Assembly (NCBI GenBank): GCA_015680685.1
Contig: MNCI01027470.1
Span: 174,515 to 238,514 of the forward strand
Reading direction: 5' to 3'
Source: Gnetum montanum
Lineage: Eukaryota; Streptophyta; Gnetopsida; Gnetales; Gnetaceae
DNA: 64,000 bases
Made by a program: the position numbers and the translations under genes. The notes under the pieces are model-generated. The model saw nothing but the letters and a program-made list of their open reading frames with translations. It was not told the origin of the DNA and searched no databases. Shown piece after piece: positions 12,389 through 24,419 of this stretch. Numbering within the stretch: position 1 is the stretch's first letter; each line of letters opens with the position of its first letter.

Positions 12389-14420
12389 TATCCCCATGAC
12401 TAAATGAAAACTCGTCTGTGAGTTCCTTACAAAATATTGGGAAGGTATGGGATTATTAACTGAACGACAACTAACGATGACATGGAATGACAAACTCAAA
12501 GTACATGGTGAACAGATCGAGAAACATATTATAGCAGTGGTGTTCATAACCATTGTGGTGAACACTATACATAGATGACATCCATATCCTCATTTGATAG
12601 CTTGAAGAGAGAGAGAAAAGAAAATGAAGCGTGTTGCTACTAATGTCGAAAATGTGCACACCATTGTTCATCCATGGCCACATGATCAAGCTTGTTCCAT
12701 GTGTAAATGCTTTTTGCTCTAGTCCATTCTAAGTGCTCCCTTCTATCCTAGTCCATTATTCATGTGATCGACATCTGCACACACAACACAGTCACGAATT
12801 AGCAAGGATAGATAAGATATAATGTGATTGATATATTGCCTCAATATGAAGCACCTTGGCTAGGTTGTGGGTATGGAAGATACTGGGTTAGAGGTTTGTA
12901 ACTGATGACTACCCAAGGTGTAGGGGTGACAGAAGTAATGAAATGGAAAAATTTTGTGACAGGCCTCCATGACTATGAGCAAACCTTCAGTAACAATAGG
13001 ATGGAAAACTTAAAGAACAAGAAACATGAGAGAAATAACAATGGTAAAGCTAATAAAATAAAGAAAAAATAGATGTCATTGATGGGGTGAAACGAGAAAT
13101 GGTTGATTGCAAGAAGTGTTTAAGGGAAAGAACTTAATAATTGGACCAAAAATGAATGCCAGTGGGTCCTCCCCAAAGTAGGCTCATTCCCTTTATGCCC
13201 AGACAAACCCATAAACCAAAGAGTCTGTAGGCTCTAGGAATGACATATGGAAACAATGGTTAAGGACTTACCCATAAGAATTTACCAAAGAATAATAATG
13301 CATCAACTAGGATATAGACTAATCATAAAACTGGAAATAAGGTAGAATATGGAAAGCAATACAGAAAGAGAGAATGGAATGGAATGAAATCCAAAAATCA
13401 AGGTTGTGTAAAGTCCCTTGTGTAGTATGTGATTAAGGTGACTTAATAAAATTTGGCCCAAATCCAGATTAAGACTAACCACATCCAATGATCTCGCATC
13501 AACACACTTGACTAATCCATCCTCCTGAAGCAATGAGAATGCTTCCATAGAGCCACCACCATTCCAACAAGAGAAAGATAGAGAAGTAGGAAGTGAGAAA
13601 GTGCCTTAGTTAGAGGGAACCTTTAGGCATGGGTAACATCTTTTTCTAGTGCCATAACTAGTGCTTGTAGCCAATGTTACTTTATTATGTCTAAGGGGTG
13701 TGCTTTGAATTCCCACTAGTTGTTTTGTTGTTTTTTAAAAAGTGAGAACCACACCATGCAAAGACTTATTTAATTTAGTCAACTTCTTGATATTGGTCAA
13801 TAGCGGAATGACGGAAAACCTATGAAAAACATCCAAGTACCCAAGAGAATAGCCAGCATAAATGCATCGAATCCCCTTGAAGTTACATCCTTTTCAATCC
13901 ATTTGTATCTTTTCTTGGTTTGAAGAATACCAAGTTACCTATTCATTAATAAGTTTGCTTAGAAAAATGGATAGTACATTTTCGAAATAAAGGGAGACCA
14001 TGGAGTTGTATGGATGAATGGATGACGTGGAATCATTACCTGTTTTATCAAAAGAAACCATATCTTAGCATCAACATTAAAAGTCAAAGGTAAAAACCAA
14101 ATATTAACAATCAACACCATTATAGTACAATCCACCATCATGAGCACTTATTATATGATGAGTGAGAGTAATTCAAAAAAAAATGTAATAGAGAAAGAAA
14201 TAGTAAAAATGTTAATGATGGTGTATAACAAAAACAAGTAAAGATGAAGAATTTGTAAAACAAAAAAGATAAAGGAATTGAGGGCTTTAGAATGATTAGC
14301 ATTAGTGGCTATCTCCCCCACAACTGAGTTAAAAGGAGGAGATCCAAAATAATGAGCAAGGTTGTCCATTAATAGAGGTAGTGTTAGTACTGGCCATTTT
14401 AGGCTCATGGCAAGGTTTGA
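12389..14420 (-). other. 3' untranslated region of element A
   Basis: Between integrase end and 3' LTR. Matches D 35645-37596 at several boxes, for instance GAGAACCACACCATGCAAAGAC (13743-13764, minus sense GCATGGTGTGG) and CTCCCCCACAACTGAG near 14312. Short reading frames here (13303-13548, 13959-14147, 14151-14408) show no motif and are not conserved with D, so I do not call a gene. Confidence 0.5.
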
Positions 14421-14541
14421 TTTGCTAGATGTTGGCTAATAATTTCCTATCTAGGCTTTCAGGTTTATATATCATCATGGCCCTTGAAAGAAAAGTTTCA
14501 TGAATGATATAAGGTCCTTCCCACAACATTTGAAATTTAGT

Positions 14542-15530
14542 TCATTGTGGCACATGTGCGGGATTCCAATAGAGAACATTATCTCTTGGTTGGTATGTAA
14601 CTTTCCTAATTCTTAGGTTATGACATTGCTTGTTGAAGGCCTTGTGCAATTCGTTGGATGACAGGGCATCTAATTGATTTTCATTTAGCAAGTTAAGGTT
14701 CATTAATTGTTCTTTCTGTGTTAGACTAAGGTCAAAGTTGAGGTCATATGTTGTAGATAGTGTACGGAGCTCAGCTTGGATAGGAAGTGTTGGAAGTTTA
14801 TCATACACTAACTCATAGGGAGAGTAGCCTATAGGGAGTTTCCATGTGGAGCAGTATGCCCAAAGAGCATTGTTTAGTTTGGTGCTCTAGTCTTACCTAT
14901 ATTTGCTAATGGTTCGTGTCAATATTTTTGTGATCTCCCTATTGGTGACTTCGTCTTGACCATTCACTTATGGATGATATGATGTAGTCAGCTTATGCTC
15001 AACTTCTAAGCATTGCATTAATTTTCAAAAGGTCATACCTATAAAATGTGTACCATTATCAGAAATAAGTGCACGAGGCATGCCCAACCTATTTATGATT
15101 TTTTGTTGAAAAAATCATGCAGCCGTAGATGACATACAATTAGTAATAGTGATTGCTTTAGCCCATTTTGTAAAATAGTTAACAACAATAACAATGTAGG
15201 CTTTTCCATTGGACATTGGTGTGATAGGCCCCATAAAATCAATACCCCATATGTTGAAGGGTTCTAAAGGTTGAATCCATTTTTTTGGACCCTCCATTCT
15301 AGTAGTCATTCCCCCATCACGTTGGTAGTGCTCACAAGATTGGACAAAATGGTGAGCGTCCTGGAATAATGTAGGCGTATAATATCCTGCAAGAAAGATT
15401 TTAATGGCTATTTGTCTCTTAGCATAATGACCCCCACAAGGGCACTCATGAGCATCTTGGAGAAAGCATAATTGATCTACATTAGGAACACACCATTGGA
15501 CCAAGCCATCAAAACATACCTTATAAATGT
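14542..15530 (-). pseudogene. Integrase, Athila-type (element A)
   Basis: Integrase inserts the cDNA into the genome. On the minus strand: zinc-binding HHCC part with DAHECPCGGHYAKRQ and the later H-F-V-Q-S-C-E-H-Y, then WGIDFMGPITPMSNGKA with the first catalytic Asp intact, VVNYFTKWAKA (Asp to Asn at the conserved VDYF position), then a frameshift; SDNGTHF survives out of frame around 15040-15060; the C-terminal part (14542-14808) carries LPIQAELRTL, SSNELHKAFNKQCHNLRIRK and YWNPAHVPQ, matching D closely. Not functional. Confidence 0.82.
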
Positions 15531-15539
15531 GTTCGTTGA

Positions 15540-17030
15540 TTTCTATGAAATATTTGGCCTGGTGAAGAAACTGTTGTTTCTTTTTAATGTCTAGCCCTTG
15601 TGGTGTTTCTTGTGTGAGAAGATAGGTGAGAATGCTACTATACCAATTTGTATCTCTAGTTAATTAATTATTTATTATACCTACAAAGAGGAGTTCATCA
15701 AGGAAGCAGTCAGAGATTGGATATTCATTCTCTTTGTTATCCCATCATAATCGAGATATATGATCAACAACAACATTCTTGGTGCCTTTATGATTGATCA
15801 TTGTAAGATTGAACTTTTGTAAGATCATGAGCCATCATATGATGTGAGGACTCACCATTGGTTTATTCATTAGGAACTATATTGCACTATGATCTATATG
15901 TACAAATACCTTATAGCCCAATACATAGTGCCTAAATTCTTCTAGTGCAAACACCACAACCATTAATGTTTTTTTGTGGTGGTGTAGTTAAGCTGTGCAC
16001 TAGCAATACTTCAACTTGCACAATGAATGTAATAGGGTCATTTTTTATCATCTAACTATGTAAGTACGACTCCTAAAGCAAAGTTGGATGCATTAGTCGT
16101 TATGTGGAATGGTCTGGACTAGTCAAGGGCTTGTAGAATGGATGTTTTTATGAGGTTTTGTTTCAAGGTTTAGAAAGCTAGCTCACACTCCTTGGTCCAT
16201 TCAAAGGGTACATCCTTCTTCATTAATTATACCAATGGTTTTGCAATCTTTAAAAAGTTCTCAAGGAAGTGTCTATAATAGTTAGTATGTATAAGGAATG
16301 ATCAGATATCTTTTACAGTTTTAGGTTGATGAGTGATTGCTTAGATGACTTTAATCTTTTGGGATCTACCTCTATCCCTATTTGTGAAATCTTATGCACT
16401 AACACAATGCCTTCTTGGACCATTAAATGGCTTTTTTCCCATTGAGCCTTAATTTGGTTTCTATACATCGTTTCAGTACTTGCTCTAATTAGTCCAATGC
16501 TTATTCGAAGTCTGCTTTGTAGGTGGAGAAATCATCCATAAAGACCTCCACACCATTCCCTATTTACTACTAAAATATACTTAGAACTAGACGTTGAAAT
16601 GTTGTTGGGGCATTGCACAAGCCAAACAGTATCTACCTATATGCAAATGTTCCCCAAGGACTTGTGAATGTAGTTTTGGCTTGGTCTTCTAGTGCTATTT
16701 AAATTTTATTGTATCCATTGTAACCATCCAGAAAACTATAGTAGCAATGCCTTGAAATGGTATCTAAGACTTGGTCAATGAATGGCAATGGGAAATGGTC
16801 TTTAAATGTTGCCATGTTCAGTAGTATAAAGTCTATGCACACCCTCCATTTACCTCCCTTTTTAGGCATAATGACTAATGGGCTAACCCATTCACTGTTA
16901 GCAATGGGCTAGATGAACCTAGCTTTTAGAAGTTGTTCAATTTCTTCTTTAACCACTTGCTTAAGCTTTAGGTTCAATTGCCCTTGCGATTATCATCGAG
17001 GCTTCATGGAGGGGTTAGTGTAAATTCTAT
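15540..17030 (-). pseudogene. Reverse transcriptase-RNase H, Athila-type (element A)
   Basis: Minus-strand DNA aligns throughout with the D RT-RNase H (33000-34400): the finger region near 16850-16990, palm with the equivalent of FMDDFS near 16525-16545, thumb near 16200-16400 and RNase H near 15560-16080. The frame is broken so often that no open stretch reaches 60 codons, so evidence is mainly nucleotide-level similarity to D. Confidence 0.7.
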
Positions 17031-17039
17031 GTTGGCATA

Positions 17040-17938
17040 TCCTAGGATCTATTCCTGTTAATTTGAGATATGACCAAGCAAAGGTTTTTGACCATTTTTT
17101 TATCATCTTTAGTAGTATTTCTTTTTGTTGAAAAGTGAGCTTAGCATTAATGATTATTGATTTTCCATTCTTGAGAAATGTGTACTCCATACTGGTGGCA
17201 ATGGTTTTAACTCAAGGGGCTCTTGCTTAAACTCATCAGGGATTTCCAACTTTCCCCAGTTGGTATTTTTGGTATCAGTACTTGGAAGTTGGCAATGGAC
17301 TTGCTCTAATGTATCTATGCTATCGATATAGGCATAAGTCAAGATATCAATTGGTTCCATGCATAGAGTTGAATTGCTCTCTTGGTCAACTATAAGCCAC
17401 CAGGTGCCTTCCTGTCTTGTGGCTGCTACATACAGGCATCTTTGTATGTTAGTCACTTGTGCACACTGGTTTACATGTAGGAAAGCTTAAGCATTGTACA
17501 AACCAGGCCTTTTGCATGTAGTTGCACCCTATCTCACTGTATGCAATGCATGCAAATTTCTTCTTCTCAATCTTCCTAAACATATTTTTCTTTGACATTT
17601 CTAGGAAAAGATCATGTATGCCTAATTGCACATTAATTGTACTTAACCATGCTCTTCCCATTATGATTCGGAAGTCTCCCTTATAATTGTTGACTTGAAT
17701 CACTAGGAAATCAGCTGGATATGACCACCCACAAACTGTGGTGACAATGTCCTTCACTAGTCCTAATGGGATAGTGATGGACTGGTCAGCCAACTCTAAA
17801 CGAATGTTATTCTTTTTTAGTGGAGGTAGGTTCCATGCTTTGTACATTTCTTAAGAGATTAAGTTAACGTCAGAACCGAAATCCAAAAGACCTTTGCAAG
17901 GCTAATTCCTAGCAATTTGCAAATATATAAGAGGACTT
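17040..17938 (-). pseudogene. Aspartic protease region and RT start, Athila-type (element A)
   Basis: On the minus strand the protease begins PLIYLQIA near 17938, with LLDFGSDVNLIS where D has LLDSGSRVNLIS: the Ser of the active-site Asp-Ser-Gly triad is Phe. Continues MYKAWNLPPLKKNN, LELADQSITIPLGLV and IIMGRAWLSTI (17847-17449), then a linker (17456-17154, NTNWGKLEIPDEFKQEPLELKPLPP) and the start of RT (KWSKTFAWSYLKLTGIDPRI). Three frames are used, so at least two frameshifts. Confidence 0.8.
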
Positions 17939-18892
17939 CTAGCATGAAAAAATAAAACTTTTCAAGTAATCACTCATTACAACACTACTTTAGGACAAGC
18001 ATGCATAATTATAGAATGTTTATCCAAATTGCTACCACTCAATTAAATTTTTTATTTGCCATTTTCTACATTTTAACATTTGAATTTTCTCATCAATTCA
18101 TGGAAAAATTCAAAATTTTCCATTTTTTGGGAGACAAGCCCCAACGGTGTTAGTAGTCATCATCAAAAACTAGGGAGGCAAGAATGGTAGCATTGGTAGT
18201 ATTCAAGAAGGTAGGTACTGATGAATACCATTGACAACTATGAAGGTAGGGAATAGCGGTGTTGGTGATGTTTGAGATGGCAAGCATTGATAGTGTCAGC
18301 GGTCATCATCGACAAGTGGAAAGGTAGGAAATCAGGATTTCGATGGACATCATTGGTAACTATGGCTGCCAAAATTTTTGGTCGACTTCTTGATGATAGT
18401 GGAGGTACAGGCAATGATGAAAACAGTGCACATGATGATGGAGAGAATGACACAAAATGTGGAGGATGGCAGGGTAGAGACACACAATGTTAATGATAAT
18501 ATAAGGGATGGTAGCGATGGAAGGATCAAGTAGTAGTGCATGGGAGTGTAGGAGTGGAGTGGTAGTGTGATGGTGGGAAGGGGGCACATGGTGGTTGTTA
18601 TGGGGGTTGTGTAGGGTGACGATGGCATTGCAATGTGCTATGGCTTGGCTAGACCTAAATGGGCATGTAGGGTTGTGTAGGCTCTTGTAGGGCCTCATGG
18701 CCATTTCAAAAAAATTTTATTTAATAATAATAATAATATATTACTGTTATTTTTTAAAAATCAATTTAATCAATTATAAATTTATATATAGTACTTACCT
18801 AAATTTTAACTAACTATTTGGCTTAACTTGGTGCTTAATAGCATAAGATTAAGAATTGGTTGGAAGTGATAATATAAGATCATGGGTTCAAT
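17939..18892 (-). other. Element E internal non-coding region, GC-richer part
   Basis: 17945-18130 matches F 24905-25155 (minus sense GGTAGCAATTTGG..AA.ATTC.ATAATTA.GCATGC). 18160-18720 is G-rich on the plus strand with imperfect short repeats (GGTAG, GGTGATG) and corresponds to the C/A-rich part of F (23930-24900). Overlapping reading frames here on both strands are low-complexity (His/Ser/Pro-rich) and unlikely to be genes. Confidence 0.5.
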
Positions 18893-19645
18893 ACTAGCCT
18901 TCAAATTTTCAAGGTTTTCTTAACATTAGTTTTTTTAATACTTTTTAATATTATTTTATTCCATTGCACTTGAGCTATTGAAGTGGTGATTTGGTGGATG
19001 ATAAGATATGGGTTTAGTTGGCTAAGGGAATATTCTGGTTCAATTCTCAACCTTAAAATTTTGAATTTTTATTTTTTTTTAATTTTAAAAAATTTAATAA
19101 TAATAATAAATTCGTTAATGTATTATTTTTATAAAGCACACATAAAAATATTTAAATGGTGATATCTCCCAAACCGTATGTCCAATTAGGACAAAATTTG
19201 TACCATTGGAATCATCTTGATAAGTATCATGCATTGGGCATCGTTTTAGGGTCTAAAAGCCAATACTAGGCTTCAAATTTATATGTTTTCTTAACATTAG
19301 TTTTTAAATACTTTTTAATATTATTTTATTGCATCCCACTTGAGTTGTTGAAGTGTTGATTTGGTGGATGATAAGATATGGTTTTGGTTGGCTAAGGGAA
19401 GATTTTGGCTCAATTCTTAACCTTAAAATTTTGAACTTTTTAAAAGTTTTTTTTTAATTTTTAAAAATTTAATAATAATAATAAATTATTCATTAATTCA
19501 TTAATTTGTTATTTTTATAAAGCACATATAAAAAAAATTTAAATGGTGATATCTCCCAAACCATATGTCCAATTAGGACAAAATTTGTACCATTGGAATC
19601 ATCTTGACGAGTATTATGCATTGGGAATGGTTTTAGGGTCCAAAA
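18893..19645 (-). repeat. Two-copy tandem duplication of about 370 bases inside E
   Basis: Units 18893-19259 and 19260-19645 share long stretches, for example GGTGATATCTCCCAAACC, TTTGGTGGATGATAAGATATG and CTTTTTAATATTATTTTATT. F has the region once (about 23410-23700), so the duplication arose in the E lineage. No coding capacity. Confidence 0.85.
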
Positions 19646-20531
19646 GCCAATTTATGTTTTCAAGATTTTAAAGAACCAACATAGCCAGTTTTGTTGAATT
19701 AACATTATTAAGTTGATGTATGGGTATCATGAGAGCTTCTAAGATGATTTGGATTCAATTATAAATGATATACTGACTCTTGGATAAAAAGTAATGCATA
19801 TACATTTACAAATTTATAAGTGATGTAGGCCTATTCTCTTAGATCATGGTTATATCCTAGCAAGGTACTAAGGAGAAGGTTAGCAAAGTAATACATGACA
19901 ACATTACCCATCAAGTACTAGTTTACCTATAGGCCTCATGGTAATAACCCTTACTAGTTAAGTAGGTATGAGACAATCTTATGATTAGGTTGAATCCTTT
20001 AAGCTTACTAATGCGTAGGTCTTAGGTAAGGTAAGTAATGCCAAGTTACAGGGGTTGGGTGGGGTTAGGTGCTTAGAATACTAAGTTTCAAATAAGATAA
20101 GATCAATTCAAGCCATGGTTACTAATCTTCTGGAAGGAACTTATTAATGACCTTAATTAATTAACATTCTAATAATATTATAAGATGGGCAAGAGTTACC
20201 TAGACTAGTGTATCCTTGTCTTAAAAATATTCCTTGTAATTGATATAACTTGTTGAGGCATAATTAGATCTCCTAGTCGATAATATCCATGAAAGTCACT
20301 TACCAAGAAATCTTGTTGGTTGATGGGATCTATCTTGAATATGATACGTGTTCTTCTCCTTTAGATATGTGGTCTTGACTCATTTATTCATGAAAATATG
20401 TGAAAGGATATATTTTGTCTTATAAGAATCATCTTAGATATAAGCCACATTTGGTGGTAGTCCATAACTCTTCCTAGATTGTCGCTCCCTGATTTACCGT
20501 TGGATTGTAGTTGGCCCTTGGGTTGTGGTTT
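19646..20531 (-). other. Element E leader region
   Basis: Between PBS and the duplicated part. Minus strand matches F 22950-23400 (shared TACACTAGTC.AGGTAA.TCTT, GGTCATT...AATT and GAATTGATCTT). No protein recognised. Confirms that E and F are the same family outside the LTRs. Confidence 0.6.
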
Positions 20532-20545
20532 GTTATGATACGAAA
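20532..20545 (-). other. Degenerate primer binding site of E (initiator tRNA-Met type)
   Basis: On the minus strand directly inside the LTR the sequence reads TTTCGTATCATAAC; 9 of 12 positions match TGGTATCAGAGC, the complement of initiator tRNA-Met. The corresponding F site is better preserved. Moderate certainty because of decay. Confidence 0.5.
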
Positions 20546-21118
20546 TGTGACATCCTATTCTTTAATGTCATGGAAAATGTCAAATATATGTTACATTCGA
20601 TATTATGTTTTCATAAAATACATGGCAAATGTGAAATATACGTTACATTCAACATTATGCATAAAGAAAATAATAGGAACAATACAAAAAGAAAAGAAAA
20701 GAAATCTTTATTAATGTGGAATAATATATTTAGATCGTACTCTAAGTGTTCCTTGGGGTTATCTTCCTTTGGTATCTATCCCTTAGAGACTATCCAACAT
20801 TGCTACCATAGTTAGACCTATAATTGACCAAAAGGGATGGCCAATCCTCTTATTGTCCTATTTCACTTGACACCTATTACTTGCCTTCTACTAGCTCCAC
20901 AATTCCATGCTAATACAACCTCTAATGCCTGGGTATAAATACTTTAGGTTAAACCTCCAAAGGTTACCTTAAGAGACATTCCTATTATTACAACATGTCC
21001 TTTTAGATCTTAATTACAACTTGTCCTTTCAGGTCCTGTTACAATGATTACAATACTTATTATGAAGAGACACCATCTTCATTATGTAATGGCATCATTC
21101 AGAAATGGGGACATGATA
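20546..21118 (-). repeat. 5' LTR of element E
   Basis: About 573 bases, reading TATCATGTCC...GGATGTCACA on the minus strand. Aligns end to end with 8933-9458 and with inverted F LTR 22357-22932. Outer TSD half ACCAT at 21119-21123. Confidence 0.82.
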
Positions 21119-21123
21119 ACCAT

Positions 21124-21600
21124 TCTTAGAATTCGAAAAATGGAATCATTGACCTCCACAATTAGCATTTTGCCTTATTCCTAAGTTTCTTGCATCCCTT
21201 AACATTTCGTTGATATCATTTTTGCTCATCTTAATGGAAATTTAGGTGCCTTGAGAGTTTTTGAATAAGACTAAGAAAAGTTATGGAAATTTTTCTAAGT
21301 GTTTAGTCAACGCTGACACTAACATTAATGTTGACACTTTTGGCATTGGTATGTTTCAATCATAATGATCAAGCTCTGCATTCGACATTCTTTTCCTACC
21401 TCATTACTTTCCAAACAATATCTCAACATCATTATGCATTAGTTTAAAGATCAAATGAGTCTAGAATGCATGGAGCTAGCATTTGGTGACATGATCAAAA
21501 TTTTTCTAAATATTGTCAATGTTGACATTAACATCAACATTAGTGTCAATGTTATGTTATCAAGTTCAAGCATCAATAGAAATAATGGTTAAACCTACTA
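21124..21600 (+). repeat. Degenerate tandem array with palindromic cores, right part
   Basis: Continuation of the array at 8157-8932 after E is removed. Two further cores: 21308-21345 (GTCAACGCTGACACTAACAT, AATGTTGACAC) and 21510-21565 (GTCAATGTTGACATTAACAT, then CAACATTAGTGTCAATG). Each is preceded by AATTTTTCTAA(G/A)T.TT. Strand arbitrary. Confidence 0.5.
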
Positions 21601-22356
21601 TTTTTGAACTCTAGATCAACTTTAGATGTGCAACACTTAACTTTGAGTTTGGTTTTAGTAATCCTAAGTTAAAATTACTAACTTTAGGCTTATAAATATG
21701 AGCTCAAAACATGAATTCTAGGCTAGTTTCATGACATTTGAGAATACTTAACAAATTTCAAGAGATCAAGAGCATGAGTGCTTGCCAACATTGTAGCACA
21801 TGTATGCTCCATATCCATTTTTTTCACCTTCATCATCACTTCTAGAGATAGAATTTTTAGGCTTTTGCAACACTTTCTAAAGTTTGAATTTTTTTAGCTC
21901 TAGCATCAATGATGGGACCCTTAGTCAAAATAGCCTCATTTTGGCCTAAAATTGATTCTAAATTATGTATATAGCTTTCCCATCTAGATCCTAATCCTCT
22001 AGAGGTTCAATTTCATCCTTTAAAACCACATTTTTCTCATAAATTGGGTTTATATTATTATTTTTATTATACTTAAAATTTTTCATTAATTCTTATAGTT
22101 TTAGTTCCCCATAGGAGGCAAACACTTTATTTTCATTAATAAAACATTTTATTATTTGGGAAGGAATCCGAAAATGTTTTTGCTTCACTACCTACAATTA
22201 ATCTTGATGTCATAATTCCACATGCAACTAATACACCACCTACATGTAGCCTTTTTCCAAATAACAACACTATTAACCCATCATTTCATGTTCAACATTG
22301 TAATCCATTACTAAGCCCATTTTAGCCACTTTTCTATATACCATAAACTCAACAAA
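21601..22356. other. Unassigned AT-rich stretch
   Basis: I see no gene or clear repeat. The reading frame at 22273-22479 overlaps the F LTR and has no motif. Ends in ACAAA, which would be the 5' TSD half of F; the 3' half is not in the window. Confidence 0.4.
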
Positions 22357-22932
22357 TGTCATGTCCTCATTCCCAAATGATGTTGTTGTATAACAAAGTT
22401 GGTGCCTCTTCATAACAAATGTTATTGTTATCTTAACAAGACCCAAAAGGGTAGTTGTAATTAAGACCTGAAAGGGCACATTGTAATAACAAACATGTCT
22501 TGTAAGGTAACCTTTAGGGGTTTGACCTAAGGCATTTATACTTGGGCTTAGAGGTCATTCTAGGCATGGAGTGGTAGAGTTGGTAAGGCAAGGCATGGGA
22601 GTTGGGTGAAGTGGGATAGGAAGTGGACTAGCCATTCCTTCTAGCCAAGTTATAGGCCTAACTGTGGTGGCAGTGCTAGATTGCCTCTAAGGGATAGATG
22701 CCAAAGAAAGAAAATCCCAAGGTGCACTCTCAGAGCATGATCCAGACACACTATTCTATATCAATAAATCATTCTTTTCTTTCTATTTCTGTACTTTTTT
22801 TTATTATTTCCTTTACCCATAATGTAGAATGCTACATATATATTGATGTTTGGTATATTATCTTCTTAGACATAATGTCAAATATAACATATATTTGATG
22901 TTTTCCATGACATCTGGAAACGGGATGTCACA
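22357..22932 (+). repeat. 5' LTR of element F
   Basis: Starts TGTCATGTCC and ends GGGATGTCACA. Contains AATAAA at 22763-22768 followed by a T-rich stretch, as in many plant LTR R-U5 regions. Homologous (inverted) to both LTRs of E. Confidence 0.78.
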
Positions 22933-22946
22933 ATTAGTATAAAAGA
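22933..22946 (+). other. Primer binding site of F (initiator tRNA-Met type, degenerate)
   Basis: ATTAGTATAAAAGA immediately follows the LTR; it resembles ATTGGTATCAGAGC with changes at the G/A and C/A positions. Used together with the AATAAA to orient the family. Confidence 0.5.
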
Positions 22947-24117
22947 AAATCATGATCCAAGGGCCATTCAGAATCATGGATTGACTACAACATGAACTTG
23001 ATGATGAACCATAAAGCCATGAAATAGGAAAAATCATTGATCATCATTGGATACACCATATGTTTGAGATATCCCACCAGCTAACAAAATTCTTTCATGG
23101 ATATCTTTGATTAGTGAAGATTTGATTATGCTTCATCAAGATTCATCAATTGCATGAGATGTTAATAAGATAAGAATACACTAGTCCAGGTAAATCTTAG
23201 CCATTTTAATATTATAAATATTAATTGATTAAGGTCATTTTTAATTTTCTCCCAAAAGTTGGTAACCATGATTTGAATTGATCTTGTTTATTGAAACTCA
23301 TTATCTTGAGCAACTTAGACTCATTTATAAGTGATCATGTCTTTCATACATCAACTCAGTAATGCCATTTTGGTAGAATAAGCTAGTTTAGATCTTTTAA
23401 AATCTTGAAAATCCAACTTTGTTTCTAAATCCTAAGGCCATGCCCAATGCATAGTACTTGTTGAGATGATTTCAATGGTACAAATTTTGTCTTGATCATA
23501 CTTACGTTTTGAAAGATATCGATGTTTAATATATCTCATTATGCATGCATTAAAATAATATTAAATTATTAAATCATTATTTAAAAAAAGTAAAAAAATT
23601 TAGGATCAATAATCAAACCTGGAATCACCATTTACCCATACCAAATTCCACTTGAGCCACAATGTTAATTGCTAAGGCAAGGAAATAAAATAATAATAAA
23701 AATTTATAAAAAAAGCATTTAAGCAGAAGGTTGTGGGCTGAAACCCTAACCCCCCATTTTTCAAATAAATACATACATACATACATACATACATATATTC
23801 ATATTTAAAAATAAAAAAACATAAAAAAATAATAAAATAAAAAAAGTAAAAAAGAAAAAATATTTTTTTAAAAAATTTATAGGTTGTCTCACCTTGCAAA
23901 GGTCACACAAGTGTTGTAGGCCGCACTGGCCTTGTAAGGGCTATGTTATCCCTATAAGTTATGTTGGCCCTAAGGGCCAATGGAAACGATGACCATCAGC
24001 TACTTGCATAGCCACCACCCTTGCCAACGACCTCTTGCTTGGTCTGCTATCCTCCCATGCCATGCACATTGCCACTCAATCTATTGCCTTGGCCACCACA
24101 TGCCTACCACTTTGTAG
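22947..24117 (+). other. Element F leader and middle region, non-coding
   Basis: 22950-23700 matches E (20500-19270, minus strand). An (ACAT)n microsatellite lies at 23770-23796, followed by an A-rich run to 23880. After 23890 the base composition shifts to higher GC with CCACC/GCCA-rich imperfect repeats. No gag-like or pol-like protein found. Confidence 0.5.
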
Positions 24118-24400
24118 ATGCCAATGATGTCATGGATCATAGGCACCCTTGGTGCTTTGCGGACATTGCCATGGATCATAGGCATCCCTGGCTCTAATGG
24201 CGCTGTCAGTCATAGGCACGCTTGGCATTGATGACATTGTCAATCATAGGCATCCTTCGCATTTATGATGTCATCAATCATAGGCATCCATGGTGCATAT
24301 GGTATCGTTAATCATAGGCATCCCTAGCACTAATGGTGTCATCGATCATAGGCATCCTTGCAATTGATGGTGCACTAATGACAGGCCATCCCTAGTCCTC
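24118..24400 (+). repeat. Minisatellite, ATCATAGGCA core, about 7 units
   Basis: Units of about 33-42 bases with the core ATCATAGGCATCC and an ending like ..AATG.TGTCATCA. Copies start near 24136, 24177, 24213, 24246, 24279, 24312 and 24347. E has only imperfect traces of such repeats at the matching place (18190-18330). Confidence 0.8.
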
Positions 24401-24419
24401 TAGTGCTGCTATTTTTGGG

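Larger units (their letters stand above)
11527..17938 (-). mobile_element. Element A: 5'-truncated Athila-type retrotransposon nested in E
   Basis: Minus-strand order is protease region (17938-17040), RT-RNase H (17030-15540), integrase (15530-14542), 3' untranslated region, 3' LTR (12388-11527). The 5' LTR and gag are missing: at 17938 the sequence changes directly to E sequence. Comparison with F shows that E also lost about 190 bases at this junction (those equivalent to F 25155-25345), so one deletion removed the A 5' half plus flanking E DNA. A TSD therefore cannot be tested. Confidence 0.8.
8933..21118 (-). mobile_element. Element E: complete non-autonomous LTR element carrying a CCR4-like gene
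   Basis: Two direct LTRs (20546-21118 and 8933-9458) bound the element and are flanked by a perfect 5-bp TSD, ACCAT (8928-8932 and 21119-21123). Orientation is minus: the side facing inward at 20545 reads TCGTATCATAAC, 9 of 12 to the initiator-Met primer binding site TGGTATCAGAGC; in related LTR F an AATAAA plus a T-rich U5 precede the same side. Internal DNA holds no gag or pol of its own, only GC-richer repeats and a CCR4-type nuclease pseudogene in sense. Without nested A it is about 5.8 kb, although a further 190 bases were lost with A. It fits a large non-autonomous derivative (LARD-like). Confidence 0.82.

Noticed and set aside
18238-18704. Overlapping His/Ser/Pro-rich reading frames in E as genes
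   Set aside because: They are open on both strands in a low-complexity repeat region, differ from F, and show no motif.
20546-22932. LTR copies 20546-21118 and 22357-22932 as ends of one inverted element
   Set aside because: They are in opposite orientation, their flanks (CGAAA/ACCAT and ACAAA/ATTAG) do not form a TSD, and the left copy pairs with 8933-9458 through a perfect ACCAT TSD.
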